Shown: positions 46,056-59,135, counted from the first letter of the stretch. The stretch is 64,000 nt of DNA from Elephas maximus indicus (GCF_024166365.1 NC_064827.1:15851001-15915000); one strand, 5' to 3'. Made by a program: numbers and translations. Notes: generated from the sequence alone by a model not told the origin.

Positions 46056-47610
46056 TGGAACACCTTATTCCCAAATGATGCCAGACGTATAAACTGGTAT
46101 TAATATAAACATAAATGTTTAGTAAAGTTAACTCCTACAACTAGTATCTATGATATTCAATATTAGCTTTTGTCAAAAATAAGGAATGATCCTGAGATAC
46201 CAACTATTTCCTTTATGCTATGTGCCCATTTCAATGGCTGAGGTAATCTGTTCATGAGAACAATTTTCAGGCAGTTTAAATGAAAGTAAAATAGCCCATA
46301 TGCTGGTAATCTCAATAATAAGATTATCCCCACTAAGTAAAGCTCCAAAAATTTCTATTTTTTGAAGAGTTGAAAACTAATATGCAAGTATCAGTGGCTA
46401 CAGTAAAAGTTTAGAGACATAAAATCTAATCGATTAAACCTTATACATGATCTAAAGTTTTCTGATTAAACATGTCCTCATGGGTTACAGTGTCAAGTAT
46501 TTGTAGTTCATGGCTTCTGCTTCTCTTCTGCTTCTTCCTGTTCTATTCCTGTGACTCGAGGGCCATCCCTGTTTCCTTATTCATTCTAATGACCAATTAA
46601 CTCATCTTAGGAGAAATTCAGAAAAGAAACAGAGTTTAAGGGGAAAGGGAAGGCAATGTTTAAACCTAATGAAATCAATGGAAGTGCAGTGGATGGCTTT
46701 ACAGAAAACCCCCTGATACCTCCACAAGTCTTTTTCTGTAAGAACACATACCACAAGATTTAAATCAATTATGCTTAAACTATACATTAAAAGCAAAAAA
46801 ACCCTAATTTAGAATGTGGGAACAAATTAAGATACATGAATTATTTTTAATTGCAGCATAAAAAGCAATTACCAATTTATTTAGCAGAATTCTGTTTTGG
46901 GTCATGATTAAAAGACTATTCTTTCCCTATTGAAGAGGACCAGTCCTTTACGGGCATACAACATCAAATACATTAAAAAAAAAAAACTTTTGGCTGAGGA
47001 GAAAATATTCTAATATAAATGTTTTCTGAAGAATAGATCACAGAGGTAAATTTTAATACAATACTTAGTGTGTTTCATATCAAGAGGTTTCCCATACAGC
47101 TGAAGTATGTATATGACAACTAAGGTTTTAGAGGGTTTTTAACGCAAATATTTCTAAAATACACTAAACGGTTTTCTGCATTTTCAGACTGTATACTGAA
47201 CATAATTTTCTCAGTGATGACAGCCCTCATTATGAACATTATTCTATCTCTTCGACTACAGTAACCCTCTCAGGGGTATCACAGGAGATACTTCTGAAGG
47301 GCTTAATGCATTTTCACCCACAGTATTAAACACCTCAGAACGTTGTGCTTATATAGTACTTCCGTCTCTTCCCTTCAGTGTGCTGCCGATATGTCTTTCC
47401 TAACAGCATATAAAATGGCTACTATCAATCTGATATCACACTTGCTGAATCACTAAACTTATTTTATACATACTCAGTCTAGATTAGTAGACTCTGACCA
47501 AAGACCTAAAAGCGGCTTCATATGACACCCTCAGGCATAAAACAAAGGGGGTTTTGTGATGATTACCAATTTTCCTCAATGGTCAAAGCTTTCCCCATTT
47601 ATCTATGGGT

Positions 47611-47665
47611 AAATAGGGTCACTATAGTCAGAATCGACTCAACGGCAATGGTTTTAACGGGTTTA
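47611..47665 (+). mobile_element. AfroSINE tail fragment
   Basis: Only the last 50 bp is present (GGGTCACTATAGTCAGAATC to GGTTTTAACGGGTTT). A second shorter tail-like scrap lies at 47733-47762 (CCGACTCGATGGCAACAAGG). Confidence 0.65.
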
Positions 47666-48361
47666 ATTGTGTTTCAAATCTGTGACATAACCAAGTTATA
47701 GCTATAACTGTCAGTTAAGTGGGTGTTATTAAACCGACTCGATGGCAACAAGGTGGGTTTTATTAAATACCTAACATAATTGTTTTACCAAGTGTTCAGT
47801 GAATAAATACGCCCTTATAGTCTAGCCTCAAAAACAATTTAAAAAAAAAAAAAACTGGAAAATGAAAGTAAAGATTAATTATGAACTTAGAATATATACT
47901 AAAAGTTTAAAAAAAAACTCAGCTGACAAAGATTCTTAAATATCTGGGGCACAATTAAACAATTTACATCTGTTATTATGTCACACCTAATTAAGTTTTT
48001 AAGTCACTAAGCAATGAACTTCCATTAAAAGCATATAATCATTACTTAAGAATATCCGCAAGGTAAGCATTACCCGAAACTACCAGTCAGAAAACAACCA
48101 ACCAGTATGTTGGGAAATATCTAAAACTATACCTGATATAAACCAGGCAAATGAAATTAATCAATTTATTTGCCCCTGGATCATTTTTGTGTACTAAAAA
48201 TGAAAACTAAACCACACAGGAGAAAAGAAACAAAGTTTCTACTTTTCAATGCAAATTGTCATGTAATTCAGGAGAACAAAATTTTAAAATGGCTTTAGGA
48301 AAAGAGAGGAATAAATTTTAATGCTGACAATAACAGAGAGAACTTTTGGATTAACACCTAC

Positions 48362-48451
48362 CGATTTTTTTCTACTGTTTTCCAGATCTTTGAGTTCATT
48401 CTCGATTTTTGTGATTAATTCCCTGAGTTCATCAAGATTAGTGCAAATAAG
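48362..48451 (-). CDS. BRD10: BRD10 internal coding exon (coiled-coil-like)
   Basis: Exactly 30 codons, in phase 0 at both ends: LICTNLDELRELITKIENEL followed by KDLENSRKKS. The leucine/isoleucine spacing with alternating charges suggests a short coiled coil or helix. On the - strand the acceptor is TTATTTTAG and the donor is TCG|GTAGGT. Because the exon is symmetric, skipping it would preserve the frame. It is separated from the next exon by a 23.7-kb intron. Confidence 0.94.
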
Positions 48452-49642
48452 CTAAAATAAAACACAAAAACACAGCTTGATAACACATAATATAAAACAC
48501 CCAAAATGTGGTAAACAGAAGTTGTTTTAACACACACTGAATTCACAAATAATAATTTTTCTTCGTAACAGCAAAAAGCAAGGAGAGCTCTGGTTTATAT
48601 TTAAATAGGTATTTGTTTGTTATGACATGTGAACTCCAGGCTTACTCTTAAAGAAACGGAAATGTCCAAGGTGGTGCTTTCACCCCAGGCCCCCAGCTCT
48701 CGGTTTGCCTTCTAATCCAGGTACTTCCTTAACATCACTGGCTGTCAGCCCGGAATGACAAAGATCTGGAAACTCACCCTGGGTTCACAGGTTACTGAAA
48801 AATACTGAGTCGCCTCTAATAACTGCTTCACCGGGCAGTCTCCTAGTAGGCGAGTAAGTGCACCCCAGGAGAACTGCCACTGTACCTTCCCTTTAGTTTA
48901 CTAACTACATAATTCAACAAACCTTAGTTGTTGTTGGGATTGCTAACAGAGGACTTCATCTACATGTAAGATCCTCAAAGATGTAAATGAAATTAAGTAC
49001 TCATTCTCAATGTGAGTTTAATAGTCTTAACAAAACATTCTCCATAGATAGCATTTATTTCCTTTCATAATTGTGTAGCTCATTTTATTTAACCTAGTAA
49101 TGTTAACAGATGGCCAAAATAACTGGTTCTTAGTTATTGATAACCAAATTTGCTTAATTTACTGAAGTTTTAAACAGTGAAGTGTCAGCAATAACAATAA
49201 AAGTATTAGTAACTACATTTTGGTTCTTGTAAAATTACACTGAGTTTTTCAATTAGTTCAACATACTTAACTATTTTTCTAAAATGATTTAAGCTCATAT
49301 TTATAATATATATTGTGAGAAAGAAAGAAGATTTCTAAAACAAAACTGTAACCACACACAGAGGATAAATTTAATGTTGTCTTATTGTAATGTTTACACT
49401 GTGTGATAATTTTACAAAGCATACCATACTTACAAAGCTATTCACCATTAATTTTTATCAGCTTCATGTTTGTTATATTCATTAATTTCTATGTAATGGC
49501 ACTGTTTTCCTAAAAGGCATACTTTCTTTTATTAGAAAACAAACCAAACAGAAAAAGTAAAGGTGAGTTACAAAAAGATCATTCTCAGTGACTACTAACT
49601 GACAAAAATGGAGGACGGGGGTCCCTCAAATGTCCTTTAATA

Positions 49643-49716
49643 TTAGGTTGAACCATATGAAATCGCTGCTATGCAACTGCTTTCAAATACAAAAATGCCA
49701 ATTTGGTTCAACCTAA
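49643..49716. mobile_element. Mariner-type MITE (MADE2-like)
   Basis: 74 bp with perfect 13-bp inverted ends TTAGGTTGAACCA / TGGTTCAACCTAA and TA target duplication at 49641-49642 and 49717-49718. Confidence 0.85.
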
Positions 49717-50039
49717 TAAAACGAGAAAAAAAATCACAGATATAAATTATAATTAGTATTAACAATTACCTACTGGAAGTTTATCTACACAATTTCAAAC
49801 TCACAGACCTGATACAACAGGGAAAATAAGCATTTAAGTAATCCCAAATTACGCAATTTTAGAGTAGAAAAGAGAACATAACAAGGTAGTGGAATAGTGC
49901 AATTGATATTTATTAGGCACTACACATTCCCATTTGCCAAATGTGGAGTTATAAAAGACCTTCTGATGGTCAAGCAGTAGACTGACTAACTAGCCAGCCA
50001 CATATAAGTGCCTCTAGAACCAGATACTGTTCTATTATA

Positions 50040-50220
50040 CAGTGAACCTGCGAGAGCTGGAGCTCAACCAGACTGCCTTGGTTTTTCCCGGTGTCCCAAG
50101 TTTTCTGCCTGTGGCAGGGCGTAGTCTTACCACTTTCTATTGCTCTCTATTGGTGGAAAATATTTGAGCTTTCCTTCTCTGCCAGGTTTCTGGAGGCTCT
50201 GGCTTTTGCAGGTTTTACTG
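50040..50220. mobile_element. Tigger-like MITE, copy 1
   Basis: 181 bp with inverted ends CAGTGAACCTGCGAGAGC / GCTTTTGCAGGTTTTACTG (roughly palindromic) and TA on both sides (50038-50039, 50221-50222). Its interior matches 63676-63864. Confidence 0.72.
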
Positions 50221-50756
50221 TACCTATACAGAGCCGTAGAACTTCTACTATACCTTTAAAGCCTTAGAACAATGTTAGTCCTACAGCAGTTTTTTCTAAG
50301 TACTAAACTTCCTGTAGTATAATTTGCTATTAAGACTACCCCATGTCAAAATTTGCCCCAGAATTTACATATGGGTTACTTATACTCCTTTTCACTGAAC
50401 CTGGTCTAATTAGTTCATATTACTTAGCACAGATTTCTCATTTACACGAACAGCAAAGCTCAGAGGAATTTTCACTTGCATCTTAGATGTCTCACTATGC
50501 AGAGAACTAGGGTACATTTTACATGTAATTTGTAGAAACCTACAGGAACAAGGAAAATATATACCCCCACAAGTAAACACACACTAAAAATTCAAGATTT
50601 CAATTACCAATTAGCCATGAAATCAACATACATTTAATATTCCATTTAAAGGAATAATAACGTAGTTCTCAGGTCAAACTATGACAATTCTCACAGTTTA
50701 AGTGCTGTATAAAATAACACTTTCAAGTGGGTTGCCTGGTTAGTAAATTGTACTCA

Positions 50757-50900
50757 ATCAGCGCTTCTCAAACTTTAATGCACCTTAAGAATCACCTCGG
50801 GATGTTGTTAAAATGCAATTTTAAATTCAGTAGATCTGAGGTGGGGCCTTGGATTCTGCATTCCTAATGAACTACCAGGTATGGTCTGCAGACCACTTTT
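50757..50900 (+). mobile_element. MER5-like hAT MITE
   Basis: GCTTCTCAAACTTTAATGCA, AAGAATCACCTCGGGA, GGTGGGGCCTTGG. Confidence 0.7.
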
Positions 50901-51724
50901 GCATAATCAGGTATTCAATTATTATGAATTACAAATCAGCGGGACTACTGAAACATTCTGGAACTGATGAACATAAATATTCAAAAAGGTTAATTTCAAA
51001 TAGGGGACGGCACATTGAATTAAATGCACAGTGAGAAAACAAATGTTCCTTAAAATAAATGATATGATTCTTAAATATAAATTTCAATGAATTTGAGGGT
51101 CAAAATATTTTCAGCAACATTTATACTCTGAAACTATATTAAAATGGCTTAATATCTACATAACAACTTTATACTTTTTATGGCATATACCTTATATATA
51201 TATACATGCCTAATATATAGAGTCAAGTTAAGCTATTAAAAAATTCCTACGCAGGCACACAATTTTGTTACTGATATCAAAAGAAGAATAATCCCAGTTA
51301 TGCCAACTCCCTTGTTCATATACCCTTTAGTCTACAACGCAGGGCATGCACGTAGCCTAGTAAATCTCTCAATTTCAAATGGTGTTTTTGAAAACAGAAT
51401 CAATCCAGTAAGTAAAGTTCACCTTAATAAGGAGAACAGATACATTTTTTGAACAAAGCAAAACATCTTATTAAAACCTCCTTCTCATTACCTTGATTTT
51501 GAAAAACATTTCTGAGGCACAGGGCCCCCAGGGGTGAAAAGGAAAGCTCCACAGCAGCTCGGATTACAGCCATGTCACACTGCCAACACTCATGAGGGGA
51601 GGTTTTCAGTCAGACTGCAGAGGTTACAAGAAGAGTTTTATCCCCAGGAAGAACCTCTTTAAGGCTGTTAACTCTCTCCCTCAAGTTAACCTTTCACTTG
51701 TCACAACCCATGGACCGGCCACAA

Positions 51725-51950
51725 AATCATAGATCTTAGAGCTGAAAGAAACCAAAAACATACAGTTTGGTCCAAACTCTTGCCTAAACTAGAACTGCGT
51801 ATCTCCAATCCACATACAGGCTAATTAAAACTAACAAGGTAGAGTAACCTAAGATGACACACTGGTAAAGGAAACCCTAGAACCTAGGACTCCTCCTACT
51901 CTTGGTGCAGTGCTGTTTCCACTACATCATATTCTCTAAGGGGTCTTTCT
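51725..51950 (-). mobile_element. MIR3-like SINE fossil
   Basis: ATCATAGATCTTAGAGCTGA at the left and CCTAGGACTCCTCC ... TTTCCACTACATCATATTCTC at the right. A weaker relative is at 27795-27900. Confidence 0.5.
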
Positions 51951-52104
51951 AAACATGACAAAACAAAACATTCCAAGGATGACAACCAAACATGTACTCT
52001 GGTTTTAGGGTTTAATTTGTACCTAAGCTTTCATTTTTTACCAAATTGTAAGTGTTAAAAGGTGCTCTCCTCAAGATGCAGAAATGTATGCATGAGGTCA
52101 AGTG

Positions 52105-52133
52105 GCGGGGGGCGGGGGGGGGGGCCGGGGGGA
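52105..52133 (+). repeat. G-rich tract
   Basis: Runs of 6, 10 and 6 G separated by one or two C, in the first large intron past exon 48451. G-quadruplex potential on the + strand (non-template strand for + transcription, template for BRD10). Confidence 0.75.
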
Positions 52134-53761
52134 AAAGAGGCCCTGTTGAGATTTAAAAAAAAAACTCCATGACTCCGTTTCAGGAAAATTACATAATAAA
52201 TCATTCCTTACTTTATCACTACTGCAGGCAAGAAATTATGCCCTTTGGGTATAAATTCAACAGGTTTCAGAAACATTTACTTTATTTGCATGCCACCTTG
52301 TTCCAAAAAGGATATAAGGTAGCATACAAACATATATACAAAATAGCAAATTAAATTTAAAAACGCAAAGGGCAAACAACACAGAAAAGTAAAAATGAAT
52401 AGATCCCAACAAGATGGATCACATTCACTGCCATTCCAGTAAATAGATCCCGTAATTTAAAAATTATAAGCAAAGCACTAAGTGCATGGTGTAAATTCAA
52501 TATTTATATTACATTTAAACTAAAATTTTATTAACAATTGTTAGAACTGTGAGGGCAGGAAAATTCCTTCTCACTTATGATCACTCTACCAGCAATAATG
52601 ACTATTTAAAAACCTGCAAATAAGGAATATCACTTGTGATATAAAAGTTAAATAAGTATGATTAACAAGCTAGCAATATTTTACTACCATAGTTAAAAAC
52701 AGACATTTCTCTAAAAGCACCATATTTAAAAAAATAAAGAATTTTAAGGAGGAAGTAAAAATCCATGCTGCTAAAAGTCAAACAAAAAGCTGAGGTAAAG
52801 ATATTCGTAACTATACGATCAAAAGGTCCTTAACACAATGATGAAGTACAGAAACTCTAGTTCTGGTTCCAATTTGTTACACTGAGAGTAGTACTTTAGT
52901 TCTTATTTCTCAGTTTCTCCACTGGTTAAATGGAGAAATAAAGTTTTGGTTTTTTTTTTTTCAGAGTTATGTTAAGGATCAGTGAATTTATGCTTCTGTT
53001 TGAAAACAATACTGCTATTTTAGTCTTAGCAGCTGGATTCTGAATTTCCTTTGCAAGCAGCCTTTAAGATAAACCACTCATCTGGAATAGGAGTAAGCAT
53101 GCATTGCACGGAAGATTTTGCCTACTAGTGAAAAGCAGAATCATGGTAGCTAAGGCTCTTAAAATTATTTTTTAAAACTCGTCTTATTGAGAATTGACTA
53201 CTAAGTTTTAAAAATACTTTCGCTGACTCTCTGCTATAATTACATACAAAAAGAACTATTAGATTTCTCTCTTAGATATTAAAACAAATAAAAGGCTTTT
53301 TGGCAAAAATTGATTAACTTTATCAGGAAAACTGACATTCACTTTTTAGTTAACATTCTTATATTACAAAACGGATAAAGAAAAATAAATTTAGTTACTA
53401 TAATAGTTATAAGTAACTGCTTAAATAACCAATAGGCTAACCACTTGAGATAAATTATTTCCTAATTTTTTGCAACTATTGCTGACTAAAAACTCTGACA
53501 ATCTGCCCTAAGTATATGCCAAATATACAATCCACCATAATACTAGAATAGGGCTAGGCCTAAGTTTTTACTTTCATCAAGTATAATGATGTAAGTAATT
53601 ATTAATTCGTTTTTCACTTTTCAAATTTTTGTAGGCTTAATCACATGCCATTCTCATTGGATCAAATCCAAGATTTTAAAATTTTAAGTAGCCAGAAAAA
53701 GTAGGAAAGGTCAGTAATAGTTGCTCTGAAGCAAATTCTTAATTGATTTTCCTACTCATGA

Positions 53762-54172
53762 GCCAGGAGTTTTCAAAATGAGGTCCTAGGACCACTTCTA
53801 TCAGAAGCACCTGGCAGGCTCACTTGAAAAAAATAAATAGTAAGAATAGCTAAAACAGTAGGCTGGCCACATCATTTAATCTTCACAACAATCCTGTGAG
53901 GTATATATGTTATTTCCCATTGTACAGACGAAGAACTGGAAGCATAAAGAGGTTAAGTAATTTACCCAATGTTACAGAGTTGATTAAGTGGTAGGGCTCA
54001 CATCCACACCCAATTTGTCTGGTTCCAAAATCCATGTGCCTAACCACTATGCAGATTATTGGGGCCCATCTAGACCCAGTGAATCACAATCTTTGTGGAA
54101 TGAAACCCAGGAACCTGTATTTTTAATAAAGGCATCTGATTACTTTTATGGTGTCTAAAATTTGAGCAACCC
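53762..54172 (+). mobile_element. MER5-like hAT MITE interrupted by MIR
   Basis: Left half AGTTTTCAAAATGAGGTCCT (53762-53830), right half AACCTGTATTTTTAATAAAG to TTTGAGCAACCCC (54060-54172). Confidence 0.6.
53855..54055 (-). mobile_element. MIR inserted in MER5-like element
   Basis: AATCTTCACAACAATCCTGT to CTAACCACTATGC, reverse orientation. Confidence 0.8.
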
Positions 54173-55289
54173 CGACATAACCCTTAGGAAAAAGTGGATA
54201 TGATTAGTCCTTTCATGGTACACAACAAACACTAATGCAATTCACTATGTGAATATCCACAGTGTATGCTCTAAAAAGGGGTGGTACTATTTTCTTAAAT
54301 AGATATGAGATATGTATATAAATAGATATAAATATTAGGTATGTATATCAATAAACATGGAATCTTCCTGAAGCAAACAGGCAGATATGTTTTCTTTCTA
54401 ACTTTAAGAAGTCAACAAACCCACCGCCAAACTAAAAAGTAACTGAGGTCAAAACAGGATTCACTTTTTAAATTCATTAGGACTTTAAAAAAATTAAACT
54501 TCATAATTGAGTCCCTGAATATATCTCTAAACATGTTTTACTATCAATTTAAAGAAGAGCACCCCTTTTGCCAAAAACTCTGCCAAGTTTTTGCAAAAGG
54601 GATTTAACATCTATCCACCAGCCGTTTCATCATTTTTAGCAATAAGGTATTTTAGAATGAAAAATGTTAAGAAAATCCTCTAGCTAAGTATTTCCATAAA
54701 GCATTTTCTATGTTTAATGTTAGAAATGTGGTATTTAAAACAACGTGGATAAAATGGATAATTTGCAGATTCTAAGGTGCTAAATATCCTTATATTGCTA
54801 CAGCTTTTGGGAAGGAAATAAATCCACTTTATTATATAACAGCCTTCTTACCTGTGGGAAGCTTTCAAACAATTAAGGAAACAAAGTTTATAAAAGTATC
54901 TTGAGAGGTAAAACTGTAAGTTTTGCATTTAACAACAAAGTTACTGGTGGCCAATACTGTCTATCTCCTATTCTATTACTGTGCTATTTTTGAAGCAAAT
55001 GACCTATTCTCTGGGAGAATGCTATCAATTTTCTTTATGAATAATACCCCAGTACTCATCTTGTCAACTAGGTACGAGAAACACTTGCTCTCTCATGAGT
55101 CTATTCCCTCTTCTAGCCAACACTGAGACACACACCCACACATACCCATACCCTAGGACCCTAAGAACCAGGAAAGGGACTTTGTTTTTAAAAGCTCAAT
55201 CTGGCAAAATGTGTACTTTTGACCTTATTTTTTTTGAGCGTGGTAAGCAAATGGTCAAAAACTAACTAAAAGCATCATTTGAGACTGTT

Positions 55290-55556
55290 TTTCAAACATT
55301 TCTGTCCATGACCCACAGTCAAAAATACACTTTACATTGCAAGCCAGATGTGCACATGAGTGTGCGTGCACACGCATGACTGAAACCAAAGGTTCACGAA
55401 ACAGTATTCACCCTACTATACACGTGATGCACTTTGATAGCTTCTTTTCTATTTTGATTTTATTAGCTTAAAAAAAAATTGCTGGTCATGTAATCCGCTA
55501 AATTGATATCATGCCTCACAAATGGATCACCACCTATAATTTTAAAAACACTGCCT
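55290..55556. mobile_element. Putative non-autonomous hAT element
   Basis: Imperfect inverted ends (GACTGTTTTTCAAACATTT / AATTTTAAAAACACTG) enclose about 265 bp without a coding frame. Confidence 0.4.
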
Positions 55557-56773
55557 ATGCCACTTATTACATGTAAAAGTCCATCCAGGAAGTTAGGAAT
55601 GGAGGAAATAGCAGCAGGGGGAAGGTCTGTCTTGAGATCTACATTCTCAGGACTAATGCTTTGAGGGTCTGAGGGAAAAATGAGTAGGAGAACTAGCAAA
55701 GGCTAACACGATATCAGTGGACATATGGTGATACTATAGCACTAAATAATAGGTACAGGCAATGATATAAAGGTCTCTAATACTAGAGTCATACTTTCTG
55801 TTGACAAACTGGGACCAAGAATACCCAATATAAAAGAATTTCGTAGAAGATATGTTTGTAATTCACCCTAAAAATGTCATTAAAAATACTCTTTTCTAAA
55901 ATACTGAGGAAGAAAGATGTCTATATTCTTTCTCTGGTAATTTAAAATATTAAATTTTTACCAATTAGTAACTTTCATAAAAATACTTCCAAAAACACTA
56001 TTTTTACTGAAAGTAAACATGTCCACATTTCTGGATACAAGTAACTGTTAAACTCACATATATTATCAATATTTTCATAGTAACTACCCCAGTACTTTCT
56101 CTTTTACTTGACTTGAGACTCACAGAAATTCATTTCAACATCATTTTTATCTCTTGGCATTTAAGTATTAGTTTATAAAACTTTTGGAGATGTGTTTAAC
56201 CTGAGATGGACTAAATATACTAACACAAAGAAAATTTTAAAGAAACTGTCATTTGTTGAAGAAAGAATATCTTTTATAAAATAGAAAAATAAAAAATTAA
56301 AAAAAATTTTTGTGTGTGTGTGATTCTCTGCTTACTCTTTGTATCAGAGAATGAAGCCTTCACATAATGCTATGGCAGTACATACAATCCCAGAAATGTT
56401 TCCAGACCACTTCAATTAACCTCTCCTTAATGTTCTGTCTAATGTTCATATAAATCTAAGAGTTACAAGATTTGTGCTTCTACATATACTGCTATTAAAT
56501 TACTTCTACTAAACTTAGTTCAGGTTATAAGAAGTGACAGACTTTTTACTATCAAGAGACAGTCAAAAGGAAAATAATTGCGAAATACTAACAGATTTAA
56601 TCTTGGTTATGCCTACATCTTCATGAAAGAAAAAGTCACAGTTGAAAACATTTCATTAAAAGTATGTGCTACAGTTTCTTGAAATTCAGTCAATATCTCA
56701 AGGGAAGATATAAACACTGACATAAAAATTTAAACAAACAAACAAAAAGTTGAGACAAAGTTGAAACATTTAC

Positions 56774-56853
56774 CTGAAATTCTGGTACAGTGGGTGACTT
56801 TGTGACACTTTTCCTCTTCTTTGTGATTGCTTTTTTAGATATGGATTTTTTCC
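56774..56853 (-). CDS. BRD10: BRD10 internal coding exon (basic, NLS-like)
   Basis: The 80-nt exon starts with two bases of a split codon and then 26 codons: KKSISKKAITKKRKSVTKSP and TVPEFQ. The dense Lys/Arg pattern (KKAITKKRK) looks like a nuclear localisation or DNA-contacting basic patch. On the - strand the acceptor is a pyrimidine-rich tract ending GAAAG and the donor is CAG|GTAAAT. The upstream exon, which would end in phase 1, is not in the window, so the remaining N-terminal third including the bromodomain lies beyond 64000. Confidence 0.92.
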
Positions 56854-57639
56854 CTTTCAAGATTAAAAGAGAAAAGCTTCATAATGCTGTTTATAGCACT
56901 TCATTAACAAAAACCAAATTACATAGAGCCTTGAAAGTTAAATTATAACTAACAAATGGCTGCTAGTAGGTCAAATAAAAATAATGAATCAAAACAAACC
57001 CCAGTAAAAGCAAACATTAAACTATAACTACTTGTAACAGACATATTAACAAACACTGTTTTCTTTATGTAAGAACCAAATATTACAATCTCTAATGTGT
57101 TGCACAATATCAGAATTTACTGCAATAAGATTTGGCAAAAAGTCCTATCACTACCGCTCAGTTAAAACTACTTACATTCACAACTTAAAATGAAACTACA
57201 AAGGAAAAAAAAAAACAAAAAACCTTACCTTTAATAATCACTTCTGCAGTCAGGAACCTGCATAGAACTATACTCTGAAGGTTATCGTCTCTACCCAACC
57301 TAATCTGAAAATCCCTTCAGTAGCTTAGAAACAAGGCTTTTCTATCCCTTTAACCCTGCACTCACCCAGTGGGCACCTTTGGCAGTATTCAATATCCAAA
57401 GTTTTAAAAGAAGGTAAACATCTCCCTTTCAAGTGTACCTAGTCACTTGTGCAATCAGAAATCAATACAAAAAATCTCATATTCTTAAAGAAGTCCAATT
57501 CATGGCATAGATTGAAGTATCTTTACTCTTTGTATTTAACCTGACAACAAAGTTACATATACACACACACATAACCTCTATTTTTAGTAGGAATATGTTA
57601 AAGTATGCTTCTTCCCCCACCTACAATTAGCAAAACCAA

Positions 57640-57765
57640 TTAACCAATTATTATTTAAGAAACACAGTAGGTATAGGGCACTGCAGAATTTATGGGGAAA
57701 ACAAGGAATTATAGAGACCCTGTCTCCCAGGAGCTTAAAATTGATGTATGGGAATGTAAAAACAA
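57640..57765 (+). mobile_element. L2-like fragment
   Basis: TATAGGGCACTGCAGAATTT and CAGGAGCTTAAAATTG resemble an old LINE 3' end. Confidence 0.35.
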
Positions 57766-58478
57766 ACAAAAAAAGGAAATGCTTCTTTGTTAATGTTAGT
57801 TCACAATCATTTATAGGCTAAAGTGAGCTTAAAAGTTACTATTTTTTTTCAAAAGGGAAAATGATTAAATATTTTGCTGTACATAATCCCTGATGCTCTT
57901 TAGATACAATTCCAGTTTATAAGATCATTGTATTATCTTCTAGGCTCCTTTTTAATCATATCACAGAACTGCTACTGAATAACTTCTAACTTTCGACCCA
58001 ATAAAATGCATGTATACTATGCTTGAACTACGGCAGATTCTGAGTTGCTGAGGTTCAGAGGAGTTTTAGTGTCCTGTTCTAACATCACCCTGATGTCATC
58101 TGACATCTGCCTTTAATTAATTTGAAATAAAACAGCCCAACATATATTTCTTTTCTCATCACTGTTATGTGCTTACAAAGTAACTACAACAGAGACGTAA
58201 ACACGTATGTGAGTGGCCGTGTACAAACAAGTAATACTCAGGGTGAAGGGATTCAATTTTTGGTACCTACAACACAGTGGTTTTTTGGGTATAACGCAGT
58301 TAATAATTGATTTCTGAACTGGCTACCAGAGGTATCTCTCAAGGGGCCTCATGAATTTTAACACCAGGATGCCTCTATACACTACCGTTACTATTTCTTA
58401 AAGATCACGGAAGAAGATTTAACAGTCTGCTGACCTAAGTCTACTTTAAGAATCTGTTCTCTTGCATTGCTCATAAAA

Positions 58479-58568
58479 CCAAAAACCCATTGCTGTCAAG
58501 TTGATTCTGACTCATAGCGACCCTATAGGACACAACAGAACTGCCCCATCAGAACTGCCCCATAGGGG
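58479..58568 (-). mobile_element. AfroSINE, 5'-truncated
   Basis: Inverted tail with a duplicated AGAACTGCCCCAT unit (58540-58564); the head is missing. Confidence 0.75.
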
Positions 58569-58904
58569 CATAGTTGGCTTCAAAAATTAGCTGGCTATAA
58601 AAACAGTGATTTGAAGGAAATGAAATCCTTCTTCATTCCCTGCCTCCCAGCACTGCTCTAATTAACTTGGAGGAAAAAAAAAAAAAGGAAAAAATCATTT
58701 GATTTTGTATTCAGTTATAAGCACAACTGAAGTCACCCTTGATATCCCCATTACCTCGATATTGTTGCCATGTAGGCACCAAATGCAGGTACTAAATTCT
58801 CAGTTACTCGAGCAGCCACTCCAATGGATTAAGAGGCTGAGGTGATGGAATACACGGTACTTGCTTGAGCTCACCAAGTCACCAGAGTACTTAAATTTTA
58901 GAAA

Positions 58905-59135
58905 GTAACTAGAGGCAGTATTGGGTAGTGCTTTTAAACCTGAGTCAGCCAGAGTCTGAATACCAGTACTACTAGCTTGAGACACCTTGAGCGAACTGCT
59001 TTATTTCTCTGTGCAGTTTCTTCATCTGTAATACAGGGATAATAATTTTACCTACTCTGTGGGAATTAAATGAGTTAGAACATATAAAGAGCTTAGAATA
59101 CTGCCAGGCACGTTACCATCAATAAATGTTAACTG
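58905..59135 (+). mobile_element. MIR
   Basis: GCAGTTTCTTCATCTGTAAT and the ATTAAATGAGTTAGAACAT to AATAAATGTTAACTGC end. Confidence 0.8.

Larger units (their letters stand above)
24660..48361 (-). other. BRD10: BRD10 large intron
   Basis: The 23.7-kb intron between the GKWYHRR exon and the coiled-coil-like exon. Its known content (RTE cluster, SINEs, Tigger-like element, candidate poison exon) is listed separately. Stretches in which I see nothing include 25510-27794, 30142-31179, 40807-41570, 43470-44910, 45325-45880 and 46065-47610. Confidence 0.85.
48452..56773 (-). other. BRD10: BRD10 intron
   Basis: An 8.3-kb AT-rich intron holding the MADE2-like and Tigger-like MITEs, MER5-like and MIR fossils and a G-rich tract. 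It contains no AfroSINE. Nothing was identified in 50905-51720, 51955-53760, 54175-55285 or 55560-56770. Confidence 0.8.
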
